Shown: one piece after another, positions 1 through 8,513 of the stretch | Numbering within the stretch: position 1 is the first letter of the stretch | Layout: each line of letters begins with the position of its first letter | Assembly (NCBI RefSeq): GCF_016482685.1 | Contig: NZ_JACYHF010000015.1 | Coordinates: 1-64,000, forward strand | Direction: 5' to 3' | Source of the DNA: Streptomyces sp. DSM 110735 | GTDB lineage: Bacteria > Actinomycetota > Actinomycetes > Streptomycetales > Streptomycetaceae | DNA length: 64,000 nt | Made by a program: the position numbers and the translations under genes | Notes under the pieces: generated by a model | Told to the model about the DNA's origin: nothing | What the model saw: only the letters and a program-made list of their open reading frames with translations | Database searches by the model: none

Positions 1-30
1 CTTGTGGGAGAGTAGGACGCCGCCGAACAA
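1..30 (+). rRNA. rrf: 5S rRNA, 3' end only
   Basis: The first 30 bases match the conserved 3' end of actinobacterial 5S rRNA as I know it (GGGAGAGTAGGACGCCGCC followed by GAACAA). They are followed at once by a strong terminator, as expected for the last gene of an rRNA operon. The rest of the operon lies upstream of the window. The exact 3' end is approximate. Confidence 0.9.
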
Positions 31-40
31 ATTTTAGGGA

Positions 41-70
41 AAACCCCCGCACCGTTGGTGCGGGGGTTTT
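41..70 (+). terminator. rRNA operon terminator
   Basis: A perfect 13-base stem (41-53 pairing with 57-69, core CCCCCGCACC) closes a 3-base loop and ends in TTTT. It starts 11 bases after the 5S end. This is one of the few terminators in the window with a real T-run. Confidence 0.92.
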
Positions 71-120
71 CTGCGTTCCGGGACAGGACATTTTCCCAGG
101 CCCTTTTCCAGGTCGCCTTT

Positions 121-468
121 TCAGAAAGTGATGTCCGCCGTTTCCACGACGTCGGCCTCGCGGCCCGGTGCGCGGTGGGACTTCCAGTAGAGGTTGGTGT
201 GGGCGATGACCAGGTCCGGTGTCGGGGCGCTGTACTGCGTCATGTCGTCCGTCGTGCGGGCGTCGCCGACCACCAGGTCGGTGTCGTCGAAGGAGTCCGC
301 GTAGAGCTTGTGGATCAGCGGCTCATCGGCACGGCGCTCCAGCTCGGGGACGTACTCCCACTCCTTGCTGTCCTTCGGGAGGCCCGCGTCGGAGGACTGA
401 TCCAACACGCCGTTCTGGACGTCGATGACGAGGACGGCCATGTGCGGCCGGGCGGAGAGTGTGGTCAT
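121..468 (-). pseudogene. internally deleted isochorismatase-family remnant
   Basis: The open frame is 115 residues against about 185-190 for the family. The N-terminus keeps the family opening with the catalytic Asp (LVIDVQNGV) and the C-terminus keeps the characteristic end (VIAHTNLYW). Two internal blocks are missing: roughly 45 residues after the first strand, and the later block that normally carries the catalytic Cys. The product contains no cysteine at all. Both deletions are in frame, so it is still an open frame, but hydrolysis of an isochorismate-type substrate looks impossible. It could be a decaying gene or, less likely, a small protein with a new role. Confidence 0.7.
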
Positions 469-560
469 GCGGGCACCCTAGGGCGGTCCGCCGACAACGC
501 GTGGACGGGTTGCGGAAATCCGCTGGGAGCGGGTGGGGTGCCGGTATTAGCGTGAAACGT

Positions 561-1121
561 ATGAGCTCTGTGGATGTCGCTGATTACGTGGTCCGGGGGA
601 TACGCGCCGACGAGTGGGAGCGGGTGAAGGAGCTGCGGCTGGTCGCTCTGCGCGATCCGGTCGCGGCGCTCGCCTTTCTGGACACGTACGAGAACGCTGT
701 CGAGAAGGAGGACCGGTTCTGGCGGGAGCGGACCGAGCTGGCGGCGGAAGGGGCCACCAAGGGGCGGCAGTTCATCGCCGAGGCGGCCGACGGGAGCTGG
801 GTCGGGTCGGTGACCGTGCTCATGGAGCAGCCGGGCACCGTGGACTGGGCGGGGCATCCGGTCGAGCGGCGGCAGGGGCATGTCGTCGGGGTGTTCCTGC
901 GGGACGGTCACCGGGGCAACGGGCTGATCCAGGCTCTGCTGGAGGCCGGTGTGGCGTGGGCGTGGGAGCAGGACGCCGAGCGGGTGCGGCTGTTCGTGCA
1001 CGAGGAGAACGAGCGGGCGCAGAAGGCTTATCTGAAGGCGGGGTTCGGGCCCACCGGGCTTGTCCTGGCCTTCTCCAACGACGAGACGGCCAACGAGCTG
1101 GAGTTCGCCCTAGACCGTTAG
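561..1121 (+). CDS. GNAT family N-acetyltransferase
   Basis: About 186 residues. The acetyl-CoA binding region is visible as GVFLRDGHRGNGL (the family's R/Q-x-x-G-x-G/A signature) near residues 110-125. It is followed by the typical late motif with ENERAQKAYLKAGF. The substrate cannot be read from sequence. ATG at 561 is taken as start; an in-frame GTG at 552 is also possible, with a purine-rich stretch about 12 bases upstream. The 3' end overlaps the convergent cmdA end by 12 bases. Confidence 0.85.
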   Translation: MSSVDVADYVVRGIRADEWERVKELRLVALRDPVAALAFLDTYENAVEKEDRFWRERTELAAEGATKGRQFIAEAADGSWVGSVTVLMEQPGTVDWAGHPVERRQGHVVGVFLRDGHRGNGLIQALLEAGVAWAWEQDAERVRLFVHEENERAQKAYLKAGFGPTGLVLAFSNDETANELEFALDR

Positions 1122-2603
1122 CTCCTCGTGCGGCCAGCGGGCCCTCGCCTGTTCGCGGGAGCGGAGCAGGGCCCGGGTGTCGAGGCCCTGGGTGATGCCG
1201 GTGGCCAGGAGTCCGGGGAGCTGGGGGACGGGGGCGACGGCTGCCACGTCCTCCAGGACCAGGGTCAGTGGTGGGTCGAGCCGACCGGAGGATGACCGTT
1301 CGGCCATGCGCCGGCCGTGCTCGACCACGCTGGAGACGAGGGCCGTCAGCAGGGGCATCGCGCCCGGGCTTGTGCGGGGGTCCTCGATGGTTTCACCGAC
1401 CACATAGAGCGTGCCCCCTTCGTGGACGAAGGAATCCAGGGCGAGCGTGTCGGTTCGGTGCGGAGTGCAGGACTCGCGGACGTTGACCGTGGCGAGGGCG
1501 GAGAGTGCACGGCCGGTCAGTTCCTGGGCGATGTCGCGGCGTTCGGGGTGCGCGGTGAGCGCCGCCTCGAGTTCGCCCGCGGCGCCGGGCGCGGCCTTGG
1601 GGTGGGTGCGCAGGACGCGGACCGCGTCCTGGATCTGGGTGCCCTGGGCCCAGCGGTGGACGTGGCGGACGGTGCGGCCGTCCAGGGCGGCGGCGTGCAG
1701 ACAGCTTCGCAGCAGGGTGACGGCGGTGTCCGTGACCGCCTGGTCGATCTTCGCCGAGGGGCGTACGGGGGCGAGGAGGGCGGTCGCTCGCTCCAGTGCC
1801 GTCGCCTTGTCCTCGCAGCCCGCCGTCGGGGACCAGTGGAGGCGAGCGGGGGTGTCGCAGCGGTGGGTGGGGTCGTACAGGAGGGTTGGGCCGAGCTTGG
1901 CGCGGGCGTCCTTGGTGGCCGCCCACAGCGCCGGGTCGGAGGTGACGACCACGGCGGCGCCGGGGGCGTCCTGGAGGGCCTGGGCGGCTGTCGTACGGCG
2001 GTCTTCGGGGGTGCCGTAGAAGACGGGGCTCACGGCGGGGAGGGGGGCGGTGGGAGCCGCCACGGGGGCTTCCGGGAGCGGGGGTTCGGTCTCCTGAGGC
2101 TCCTGGGCTGCCCGGGGCTCCTGGGTTGCCTGGGGGGTGGGCTCCGGGCGGGGTACGGAGACCTCGTGGACCGGTGCGGCGACCTCCTGTGGCGAGGGCG
2201 AGGGCGAGGGCGTGGGCGCGACAGCGCGGCGTGCCTTGCCCGCGCGCCAGCGGGCGAACGTGCCGAGCACGAACACCGCCAGGACGAACAGGATCATGAG
2301 CTGGCCGATGAACAGTCCCCAGAACAGTCCCCAGTTGGGCAGGTCGTCCGGTGGGGTGCCGGGCCAGGCGCCCGCGATGTCGTGGGGGTCGCCGATGAGG
2401 TGGCGCATGGCGAGCGGGGTGCGGGTGAAGGCGAGCGGGGCGGGCCAGCCGCCCTTGGCGAGCAGAGCGCCCAGTCCCGTCGCCGTCCACACCAGCAGGG
2501 TCATGCCGAGGAGGAAGGCGAGCAGGCCCAGGAGCAGCCCGTCGGGGACGCCGCCCCGGGTCTCCTGCCCCGCGCCGCTGCCGCCTCGGTCGTCCGCTCT
2601 CAC
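1110..2603 (-). CDS. cmdA: CmdA: VirD4/TraG-like membrane protein lacking Walker A
   Basis: 497 residues with two membrane segments near 22-50 and 93-115, then a Pro/Glu-rich linker to about 200 and a cytoplasmic domain. That domain resembles the coupling-protein (VirD4/TraG) ATPase core: a strand like VVVTSDPALW and a late LVLEDVAAVAP segment placed where Walker B is expected. No G-x4-GK-S/T loop is present, so ATP hydrolysis is doubtful. GTG start with AGGAAG six bases upstream. It is the last gene of a six-gene minus-strand set matching cmdABCDEF (SCO4126-4131, from memory), whose loss is reported to disturb sporulation and chromosome segregation. The symbol is assigned by order and content. 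Confidence 0.78.
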   Translation of the reverse strand: MRADDRGGSGAGQETRGGVPDGLLLGLLAFLLGMTLLVWTATGLGALLAKGGWPAPLAFTRTPLAMRHLIGDPHDIAGAWPGTPPDDLPNWGLFWGLFIGQLMILFVLAVFVLGTFARWRAGKARRAVAPTPSPSPSPQEVAAPVHEVSVPRPEPTPQATQEPRAAQEPQETEPPLPEAPVAAPTAPLPAVSPVFYGTPEDRRTTAAQALQDAPGAAVVVTSDPALWAATKDARAKLGPTLLYDPTHRCDTPARLHWSPTAGCEDKATALERATALLAPVRPSAKIDQAVTDTAVTLLRSCLHAAALDGRTVRHVHRWAQGTQIQDAVRVLRTHPKAAPGAAGELEAALTAHPERRDIAQELTGRALSALATVNVRESCTPHRTDTLALDSFVHEGGTLYVVGETIEDPRTSPGAMPLLTALVSSVVEHGRRMAERSSSGRLDPPLTLVLEDVAAVAPVPQLPGLLATGITQGLDTRALLRSREQARARWPHEELTV

Positions 2604-2646
2604 GCGTGCTTCCTCGCCCTCTCCGTCATGCCACCGGCGTCGTCGT

Positions 2647-4059
2647 CTACGCGACCGTCGATTCGGAGTCGCCCAGGTGTTGTTCTACGAAGGCGGCCGC
2701 CCGGCGCTCCGCCTCCAGCTCGGCGGCGAAGAGCGCGTCGTCGGCCGACAGCTCGCTGGAGGACTCGGTCATCGCGCGGTCGGTGAAGACCAGGGGGCGT
2801 TCGGTCTCGGTGATCAGGTGTTTGACCACCTGGACGTTGCCGTTGACGTCCCAGACGGCGATGCCGGGGGTGAGCGTCGGGATGATCTCGACGGCCCAGC
2901 GGGGCAGCCCCAGTACGCGTCCCGTCGCCCGTGCCTCGTCGGCTTTCTGGGCGTAGATCGTCCTGGTCGACGCCATCTTCAGGATCGCGGCGGCTTCCTT
3001 GGCGGCGGCGCCGTCGACCACGTCGGAGAGGTGGTGGACGACCGCGACGAAGGAGAGTCCGAGGCGGCGGCCGAACTTCAGCAGCCGCTGGAACAACTGG
3101 GCCACGAACGGGCTGTTGATGATGTGCCAGGCTTCTTCGACCAGGAAGATGCGCTTCTTGCGGTCGGGCCTGATCCAGGTGTGCTCCAGCCACACGCCGA
3201 CGATCGCCATGAGGATGGGCATGGCGATGGAGTTGCGGTCGATGTGGGAGAGGTCGAAGACGATCAGCGGGGCGTCCAGGTCGATGCCGACCGTGGTCGG
3301 ACCGTCGAACATGCCCCGCAGGTCGCCGTCGACCAGGCGGTCGATGACCAGGGCGACGTCCAGACCCCAGGCGCGTACGTCGTCCAGGGCGACGTTCATC
3401 GCCTCCGCCGACTCCGGTTCGGGGTGGCGCAGTTGCTCGACGATGTCGGTGAGGACGGGCTGGCGGTCGACGATGGTCTCGTTGACGTAGGAGTGGGCGA
3501 CCTTGAGGGCGAAGCCCGCGCGTTCGTCCAGACCGTGGCCCATGGCGACCTCGATGATCGTGCGGAGCAGCGCGAGCTGGCCCGTGGTGGTGATCGCGGG
3601 GTCGAGCGGGTTGAGGCGGATGCCGTGGTTGAGGGCGGCGGTCGGGTCGAGCCGGATGGGGGTTATCCCCAGCTCCTCCGCGATGAGGTTCCATTCGCCG
3701 ACGCCGTCCTCGCCCTGGGCGTCCAGGACGACGACCTGGCGGTCCCGGAAGCGCAACTGGCGCAGGACGTAGGTCTTCTCCAGCGCCGACTTGCCGTTGC
3801 CGGACTCGCCGAGGACGAGCCAGTGCGGGGCGGGGAGCTGCTGGCCGTAGAGCTGGAAGGGGTCGTAGATGTACCCCTTCCCGGAGTAGACCTCGCGGCC
3901 GATGATGACGCCGGAGTCACCGAGGCCGGGGGCCGCGGTGGGGAGGTAGACCGCCTGGGCCTGGCCGGTGGAGGTGCGCACCGGGAGGCGGGTGGTCTCG
4001 ACCTTCCCGAAGAGGAAGGACGTGAAGGCGTCGGTGACGGCGGACAGCGGATCTCGCAT
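2647..4059 (-). CDS. cmdB: CmdB: VirB4-type ATPase core
   Basis: 470 residues. A complete Walker A (GESGNGKS, residues 84-91) and a Walker B ending in two acids (IFLVEEAW, about residue 300) mark a VirB4/TraE-type motor ATPase. The N-terminal domain usual in VirB4 is missing here and seems to be supplied by the preceding gene, CmdC. Only 9 bases separate it from CmdC. As I recall, the S. coelicolor protein is membrane-located and needs its ATPase domain for function. Likely role: energising a membrane complex on the hyphal membrane. Confidence 0.85.
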   Translation of the reverse strand: MRDPLSAVTDAFTSFLFGKVETTRLPVRTSTGQAQAVYLPTAAPGLGDSGVIIGREVYSGKGYIYDPFQLYGQQLPAPHWLVLGESGNGKSALEKTYVLRQLRFRDRQVVVLDAQGEDGVGEWNLIAEELGITPIRLDPTAALNHGIRLNPLDPAITTTGQLALLRTIIEVAMGHGLDERAGFALKVAHSYVNETIVDRQPVLTDIVEQLRHPEPESAEAMNVALDDVRAWGLDVALVIDRLVDGDLRGMFDGPTTVGIDLDAPLIVFDLSHIDRNSIAMPILMAIVGVWLEHTWIRPDRKKRIFLVEEAWHIINSPFVAQLFQRLLKFGRRLGLSFVAVVHHLSDVVDGAAAKEAAAILKMASTRTIYAQKADEARATGRVLGLPRWAVEIIPTLTPGIAVWDVNGNVQVVKHLITETERPLVFTDRAMTESSSELSADDALFAAELEAERRAAAFVEQHLGDSESTVA

Positions 4060-4068
4060 GGAGAGCCC

Positions 4069-5628
4069 CTACCTTCGGATGCCGGTGGCGAACGGGAGGG
4101 TGTTCACGAACGCGCGGTGGTGCTCGCGGTCGCACCACTCCAGCTTGAGGTACGACTTGCCCGCGGAGGCCCGGATGGTGCGCTTGTCGCGGTTGAGGGC
4201 CTCCGGTGAGCGGGCGGAGACGGTGATGTACCCGACGAGGTTGACGCCGGCCGCGCCGCTGGCGAGGTCTTCGCCGCGCTGGTCGAGGCGGTTGTGGGCG
4301 GCGATGTCGCGCGGGTCGACGGTGCGGTTCATCTTGGCGGCGCGGGACGCCTCGGCCTCGTCGTTGGTCTTCTCGGTGAGCATGCGCTCGATGGCGACCT
4401 CGGTGGGTTCGAGGTCCATGGTGACGGCGACCGTGCGGATGACGTCCGGGGTGTGGACGAGCAGCGGGGCGAGGAAGTTGACGCCGACGGGGGTCATCGG
4501 CCACTCCTTCACCCAGGCGGTGGCGTGGCACCAGGGGGCGCGGGTGGAGGACTCGCGGGTCTTGGCCTGGAGGTAGGTGGGCTCCATGGCGTCGAGTTCG
4601 GCGGGCCAGGCGTTGCGCTTGGTCATGGCCTGGATGTGGTCGATGGGGTGGTCCGGGTCGTACATGGAGTGCACGAGGGAGGCCAGGCGGCTCTGGCCGA
4701 GCGGCTGGCGGACGCGGATGTCGGCTTCCTGGAGCCGTGAGCAGATGTCGGTCAGCTCGCGGGCCATGACGATGGCGAGCCCGGCGTCGCGGTCGAGCCT
4801 GCGACCCGCCTGGGGGCGGGCGGCGCGGGCCATGGCGTGTGCCTCGGAGGCGAGTTCGCGGTTGAACGGCATGCAGGCGACCAGATAGGCGCGGTGCTGC
4901 TCGCTGCTCGTGGAGACCATGGACTGGAGCTGGTCGTAGGAGCGCTGGAGCCACTCGGGGGAGCGTCCGTCGCCGCGCAGCGCGACGTCCTTGGCGTGGG
5001 CGTCGGGGTCGGCGGGCAGGGTGCGGGCGAGCATCTGGATGCGCCGGACGAAGCCGTCGCCGTTGGCCACGTGCTTGAGGAGGGTGCCGAAGCGGTCGAC
5101 GAGGGCTTCCTGGTCCTCGGAGTCGCGCAGTCCGACGCCGGGACCCTCGATCTCGATGGCGGCGGTGACGGTCTTGCGGTCGGCGTGGAGCAGGACGGCG
5201 ATCTCGTCGGGACCGAAGGGGGCGGCGAGCCAGTTGATGCGGCCGATGCCGGGCGGCGGGCCGATCTCGACCTCGCGGCCGTCCAGGCGGGTGCCCGCCT
5301 CCATGACGGTGGAGCGGTAGGTGGCGCCGCGCTTGACGGTGCGCTTGTAACTGCGGTTGATCTCGAACCACTTGTAGAAGGTGCGGCGCTTGTACGGCAC
5401 GTAGACGGCGGCGAGCGCGAGCAGCGGGAAGCCGGTCAGGAGCACGATGCGCAGCGGGAGCGCGGGGACGAGGAGGCCGCACATCATGCCGAGGAAGGCG
5501 CCGACGACGATGAGCGCGATCTCGCCGGACTCGCGGTTGCGGCCGATGATCGCGTTCGGCCGGGCCCGGCCGATGAGATACGTACGGCGGGGCGTGACCG
5601 GATGGGACAGATGGGACTCGGTCGTCAA
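4069..5628 (-). CDS. cmdC: CmdC: SCO6880-family PrgI/VirB4-N fusion
   Basis: 519 residues. The N-terminal 80 contain two membrane segments (about 36-75) like the small PrgI component of Gram-positive conjugation systems. The remainder resembles the non-ATPase N-terminal half of VirB4 and has no Walker motifs. Together with CmdB this gives one VirB4 split over two genes. TTG start at 5628 overlaps the cmdD stop (TTGA), with GGAGGTGAAGG just upstream, so translation is coupled. Confidence 0.78.
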   Translation of the reverse strand: MTTESHLSHPVTPRRTYLIGRARPNAIIGRNRESGEIALIVVGAFLGMMCGLLVPALPLRIVLLTGFPLLALAAVYVPYKRRTFYKWFEINRSYKRTVKRGATYRSTVMEAGTRLDGREVEIGPPPGIGRINWLAAPFGPDEIAVLLHADRKTVTAAIEIEGPGVGLRDSEDQEALVDRFGTLLKHVANGDGFVRRIQMLARTLPADPDAHAKDVALRGDGRSPEWLQRSYDQLQSMVSTSSEQHRAYLVACMPFNRELASEAHAMARAARPQAGRRLDRDAGLAIVMARELTDICSRLQEADIRVRQPLGQSRLASLVHSMYDPDHPIDHIQAMTKRNAWPAELDAMEPTYLQAKTRESSTRAPWCHATAWVKEWPMTPVGVNFLAPLLVHTPDVIRTVAVTMDLEPTEVAIERMLTEKTNDEAEASRAAKMNRTVDPRDIAAHNRLDQRGEDLASGAAGVNLVGYITVSARSPEALNRDKRTIRASAGKSYLKLEWCDREHHRAFVNTLPFATGIRR

Positions 5629-6971
5629 CGCCCTTCACCTCCAGTGCGGTTGGTGCTGCTGTTGCGGGTGTCTCCGGCGTGCGGGGTGGCGGCCGGGCTG
5701 GGGGCGCGGGGCGCGGGGGTCGCCGCGCCGCCGCCTCCTTGCGGGGTACGGCCGCTGTGGGCGGCCACGCCGCCGCTGGCGGGGTTGGCGGGGCGGGGGG
5801 TGGACCCGCCGCCTCCGCCGCCGCCCGCGTTGCTGTCGGCGCGGGTGCTGTGGGTCTTGATGCCCTGGGCGACGAGGGTGGCGGGGGAGCTGATGACGGC
5901 GGCGGCCTTGTTCTCGGCGCCCTGCATGATGCGGTTGTTGCGGGAGCCGGCGATCTCGTCGCCGAAGCCGGGGACGAAGCGGTAGATCATCGCGCTGGCG
6001 AAGATGGCGAGCAGGATGATGGCGAGACCGGAGACGACGGCGCCGAAGGCGTCCGGGCCGTTGTCGCCGGAGAGGGCGCCGGCGAGACCGAGCACGATGA
6101 CGATGACCGGTTTGACCAGGATGACGGCGATCATGATCCCGGCCCAGCGGCGGACGTGGCCCCAGAGGTTCTTGTCGACGAGTCCGGCGTAGACGACGGT
6201 GCCGAGGAGGGCGCCGACGTAGAGCAGGGCGGCGCGGATGACCAGCTCCAGCCAGAGGACGCCCGCGGCGAGGATGCTGACCAGGGAGACGACGATCAGC
6301 ATGATCGGTCCGCCGCCGATGTCGTCGCCCTTGCCGAGGGCGCCGGAGAAGGTGCCGAAGAACGCGTCCGCCTGGTCGCCGGTCGCCTTGGCGAGGACGT
6401 CGGTGACGCCGTCGGTCGCGGAGACGACGGTGTACAGGATCAGCGGGGTGAAGGCGGAGGCGAGCACGGTGAGCCACAGGAAGCCGACGGCTTCGGAGAT
6501 GGCGGTGGTGAGGGGGACGCCGCGCACGGCGCGCTTGGCTACCGCCAGCAGCCACAGGACGAGCGTCAGGATCGTCGACGCCGCGAACACGATCGCGTAC
6601 TGCTGCAGGAACTTCTGATTCGTGAAGTCGACGTTCGCCGTCTCCTTCACCGCATGGCTCAGCTTCTGAATGGTCCAGGAGGCGGCGTCGGCACAGCCCT
6701 TGGCGAGGGAGGAGAGGGGGTCGAGCGGGGAGGTGACGTCCGGGGTGGTGGCGCCGCCGGACCCGCTGCGGGCGTTGCCCCGCTCGCAGTACTTCTTGGC
6801 CTCGCCCGGGATGATGCTGCAGTCCGCCCCGGAGGACGGCGAGGGGCTGCCGGAGGGGGTGGCCGGAGGGGACGGCGCGGCGAAGGCGGCGGTGGCCGTG
6901 AGCACGGCGGCCGTCTGTACGGCTGTCACGATGCTCGCGAGGCGGAGTGCACGTCGCGGGTTACCGGGCAT
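5625..6971 (-). CDS. cmdD: CmdD: VirB6/TrbL-like polytopic membrane protein
   Basis: 448 residues. There is a signal-like first segment with an Ala-rich end (about 1-30), then six or so membrane segments between 120 and 350, and a long soluble Gly/Pro/Ser-rich tail. This architecture fits the VirB6/TrbL channel component of type IV secretion. Two cysteines in the extracytoplasmic N-terminal part could pair. ATG at 6971 lies inside the end of cmdE (11-base overlap), which decides the start. Confidence 0.75.
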   Translation of the reverse strand: MPGNPRRALRLASIVTAVQTAAVLTATAAFAAPSPPATPSGSPSPSSGADCSIIPGEAKKYCERGNARSGSGGATTPDVTSPLDPLSSLAKGCADAASWTIQKLSHAVKETANVDFTNQKFLQQYAIVFAASTILTLVLWLLAVAKRAVRGVPLTTAISEAVGFLWLTVLASAFTPLILYTVVSATDGVTDVLAKATGDQADAFFGTFSGALGKGDDIGGGPIMLIVVSLVSILAAGVLWLELVIRAALLYVGALLGTVVYAGLVDKNLWGHVRRWAGIMIAVILVKPVIVIVLGLAGALSGDNGPDAFGAVVSGLAIILLAIFASAMIYRFVPGFGDEIAGSRNNRIMQGAENKAAAVISSPATLVAQGIKTHSTRADSNAGGGGGGGSTPRPANPASGGVAAHSGRTPQGGGGAATPAPRAPSPAATPHAGDTRNSSTNRTGGEGR

Positions 6972-7767
6972 ACGTGAACCCTCCGTACTCTTCGGTGGCC
7001 TTGCTGATCTCGTCGGAGGTGGCGGCCTTGTCGTCACCGGGCACCGGGGCCGGGCCGTCCTTCTGGGTGTCGGCGGCGATCTTCCAGTCGCCGCCGGACC
7101 ACTCGAGGTCGAACGTCCAGGTCTTCCACGAGGAGGTGACGGGGTCGGTGGAGTCGCTGCCTGCCATGCCGATGAGCCCCGTGTACCAGACCGCGATCTT
7201 CGCCTTGTCGTCGTCGTACGCGCGCACCGAGGTGCCGATCGGCACCACGCGGGAGACGAACGTGCTGTTCTTCGGGGGGTTGCCCTGCGCGTCGAGGCCC
7301 ATCCGCGCCAGGAACTGGGCCGAGTACGCCTTGTCCATGGGCTGCTGGAGGGAGGCTGCCGCGGTGGGGGTGTAGAGGACCTTCAGGAGGGCGTGGCGGC
7401 TGTCCCGCTGGAACATGCTCGTCGAGCCCAGTGCCACGGCGTAGTTCGAGGCGGCCGACTGCGCTCCCTGCGCGGTGTGCGCGAAACCGGTCGGTACCCC
7501 GGTGTTCTTCGTCCCCACCGGCTTGGTTCCCGAGGGTGCCGTCGGCGCGGCTTCCGGCTCGACCGTCCGTGCCTTGGCGCCGTCGTCCTTGGACGAGGTG
7601 CCCCGGTTCGCGAAGGCGATCGCCGCGATCAGGAGGACGACCACGCCGACGACCGTGACCAGGCTGCGGGAGGAGGTGCGGCGGGGGGAGTTGGTGTAGG
7701 GGTCCTCGGGCAGGCGGGTGCGGGTGCGGCCCGTGTCGGGGTAGCCGTGCTCGTCTCCGGGACTCAT
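6961..7767 (-). CDS. cmdE: CmdE: single-pass membrane protein, VirB8-like
   Basis: 268 residues: about 35 cytoplasmic residues, one membrane segment (about 36-53, VTVVGVVVLLIAAIAFA), a Thr/Pro linker and an extracytoplasmic domain. Size, topology and the terminal WKTWTFDLEW region fit the VirB8/TcpC-type assembly factor of type IV systems, but I infer this from architecture rather than a motif. ATG at 7767 with GGAGAGGG upstream; a longer frame to 7863 has no good ribosome site. There is a 142-base gap to cmdF. Confidence 0.72.
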   Translation of the reverse strand: MSPGDEHGYPDTGRTRTRLPEDPYTNSPRRTSSRSLVTVVGVVVLLIAAIAFANRGTSSKDDGAKARTVEPEAAPTAPSGTKPVGTKNTGVPTGFAHTAQGAQSAASNYAVALGSTSMFQRDSRHALLKVLYTPTAAASLQQPMDKAYSAQFLARMGLDAQGNPPKNSTFVSRVVPIGTSVRAYDDDKAKIAVWYTGLIGMAGSDSTDPVTSSWKTWTFDLEWSGGDWKIAADTQKDGPAPVPGDDKAATSDEISKATEEYGGFTYAR

Positions 7768-7909
7768 GCCGCGTACGCCCTCTCCGCCTCGTAGACATAC
7801 GACGGTAGCCGTGCTGGTTCCCGCGCGGGCGCGGTGTGGTGACTCGACATCAGGGAAACGCAACCTCAGCCGGTGGGCACGACGGACGGATGGGACGAGA
7901 GGGGGAGCG

Positions 7910-8219
7910 TCAGACCGCCATGCCGTACACGATCGTGAACAGCGTGCCGAGGGAGCCGATGATGAACACCCCGGTCAGACCCGCGATGATGAGTCCCTTG
8001 CCCTGTTCCGCGCTGAAGGTGTCGCGGAGTGCCGTCGCGCCGATGCGCTGCTTGGCCGCGCCCCAGACCGCGATGCCGAGGCAGAGCAGGATGGCGACGG
8101 CCATCACCACCTCGATCATCACCTTCGCTTCGTTGCCCAGGGTGCCGAAGGGGCCCCAGTCCGGAGCGATCCCGCCGATGATGGTGTTGATGTCTCCCTT
8201 GTCGGCCGCGAAGAGCATG
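7910..8219 (-). CDS. cmdF: CmdF: small two-helix membrane protein, VirB2-like
   Basis: 102 residues from ATG 8219; a GTG at 8227 in frame is too close to its purine tract. There are two hydrophobic helices (about 35-60 and 78-100) joined by a short basic loop, the layout of VirB2/TrbC-type pilin subunits. It has no cleavable signal that I can see. It is the first gene of the cmd operon, so the promoter should lie between 8228 and 8513. Confidence 0.72.
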
Positions 8220-8339
8220 TAAGTCACCGCCCCTGATGGGTAGTTCCGAGAGGACCCCGCGGTGTGCAGAGGTCACGCCTCATTCTCGCCGACAACGTCG
8301 CCGACGTATGTCGACTTGACGTCATTGACTGGCGGGTTT

Positions 8340-8358
8340 CGTACGAATACTTCGTACG
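8340..8358. promoter_or_regulatory. 19-base palindrome upstream of the cmd operon
   Basis: CGTACGAA and TTCGTACG face each other across TAC. It lies about 120 bases upstream of cmdF, in the 8228-8513 stretch between cmdF and the tetR gene. Perfect 8-base arms suggest a dimeric regulator site controlling cmd; no regulator is identified. Confidence 0.45.
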
Positions 8359-8405
8359 GTGACTCTGTGTATCACGGCAGGTCACGCCGGGCAACGACGC
8401 AGGTG

Positions 8406-8427
8406 CGAAACCTGGGGTGAGGTTTCG
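8406..8427 (-). terminator. hairpin downstream of tetR
   Basis: CGAAACCT and AGGTTTCG form a perfect 8-base stem with a 6-base loop, about 90 bases past the tetR stop. It could end tetR transcription before the cmd promoter, or act as an operator. Confidence 0.4.
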
Positions 8428-8513
8428 TCGTTGGGCCTTTCTATGGCCTGAAACGGTTTCTGACGGCTGGTCGGGTGAGACGTCGAGTCGATGTTCTCAC
8501 GGGGTGCGGGAGT

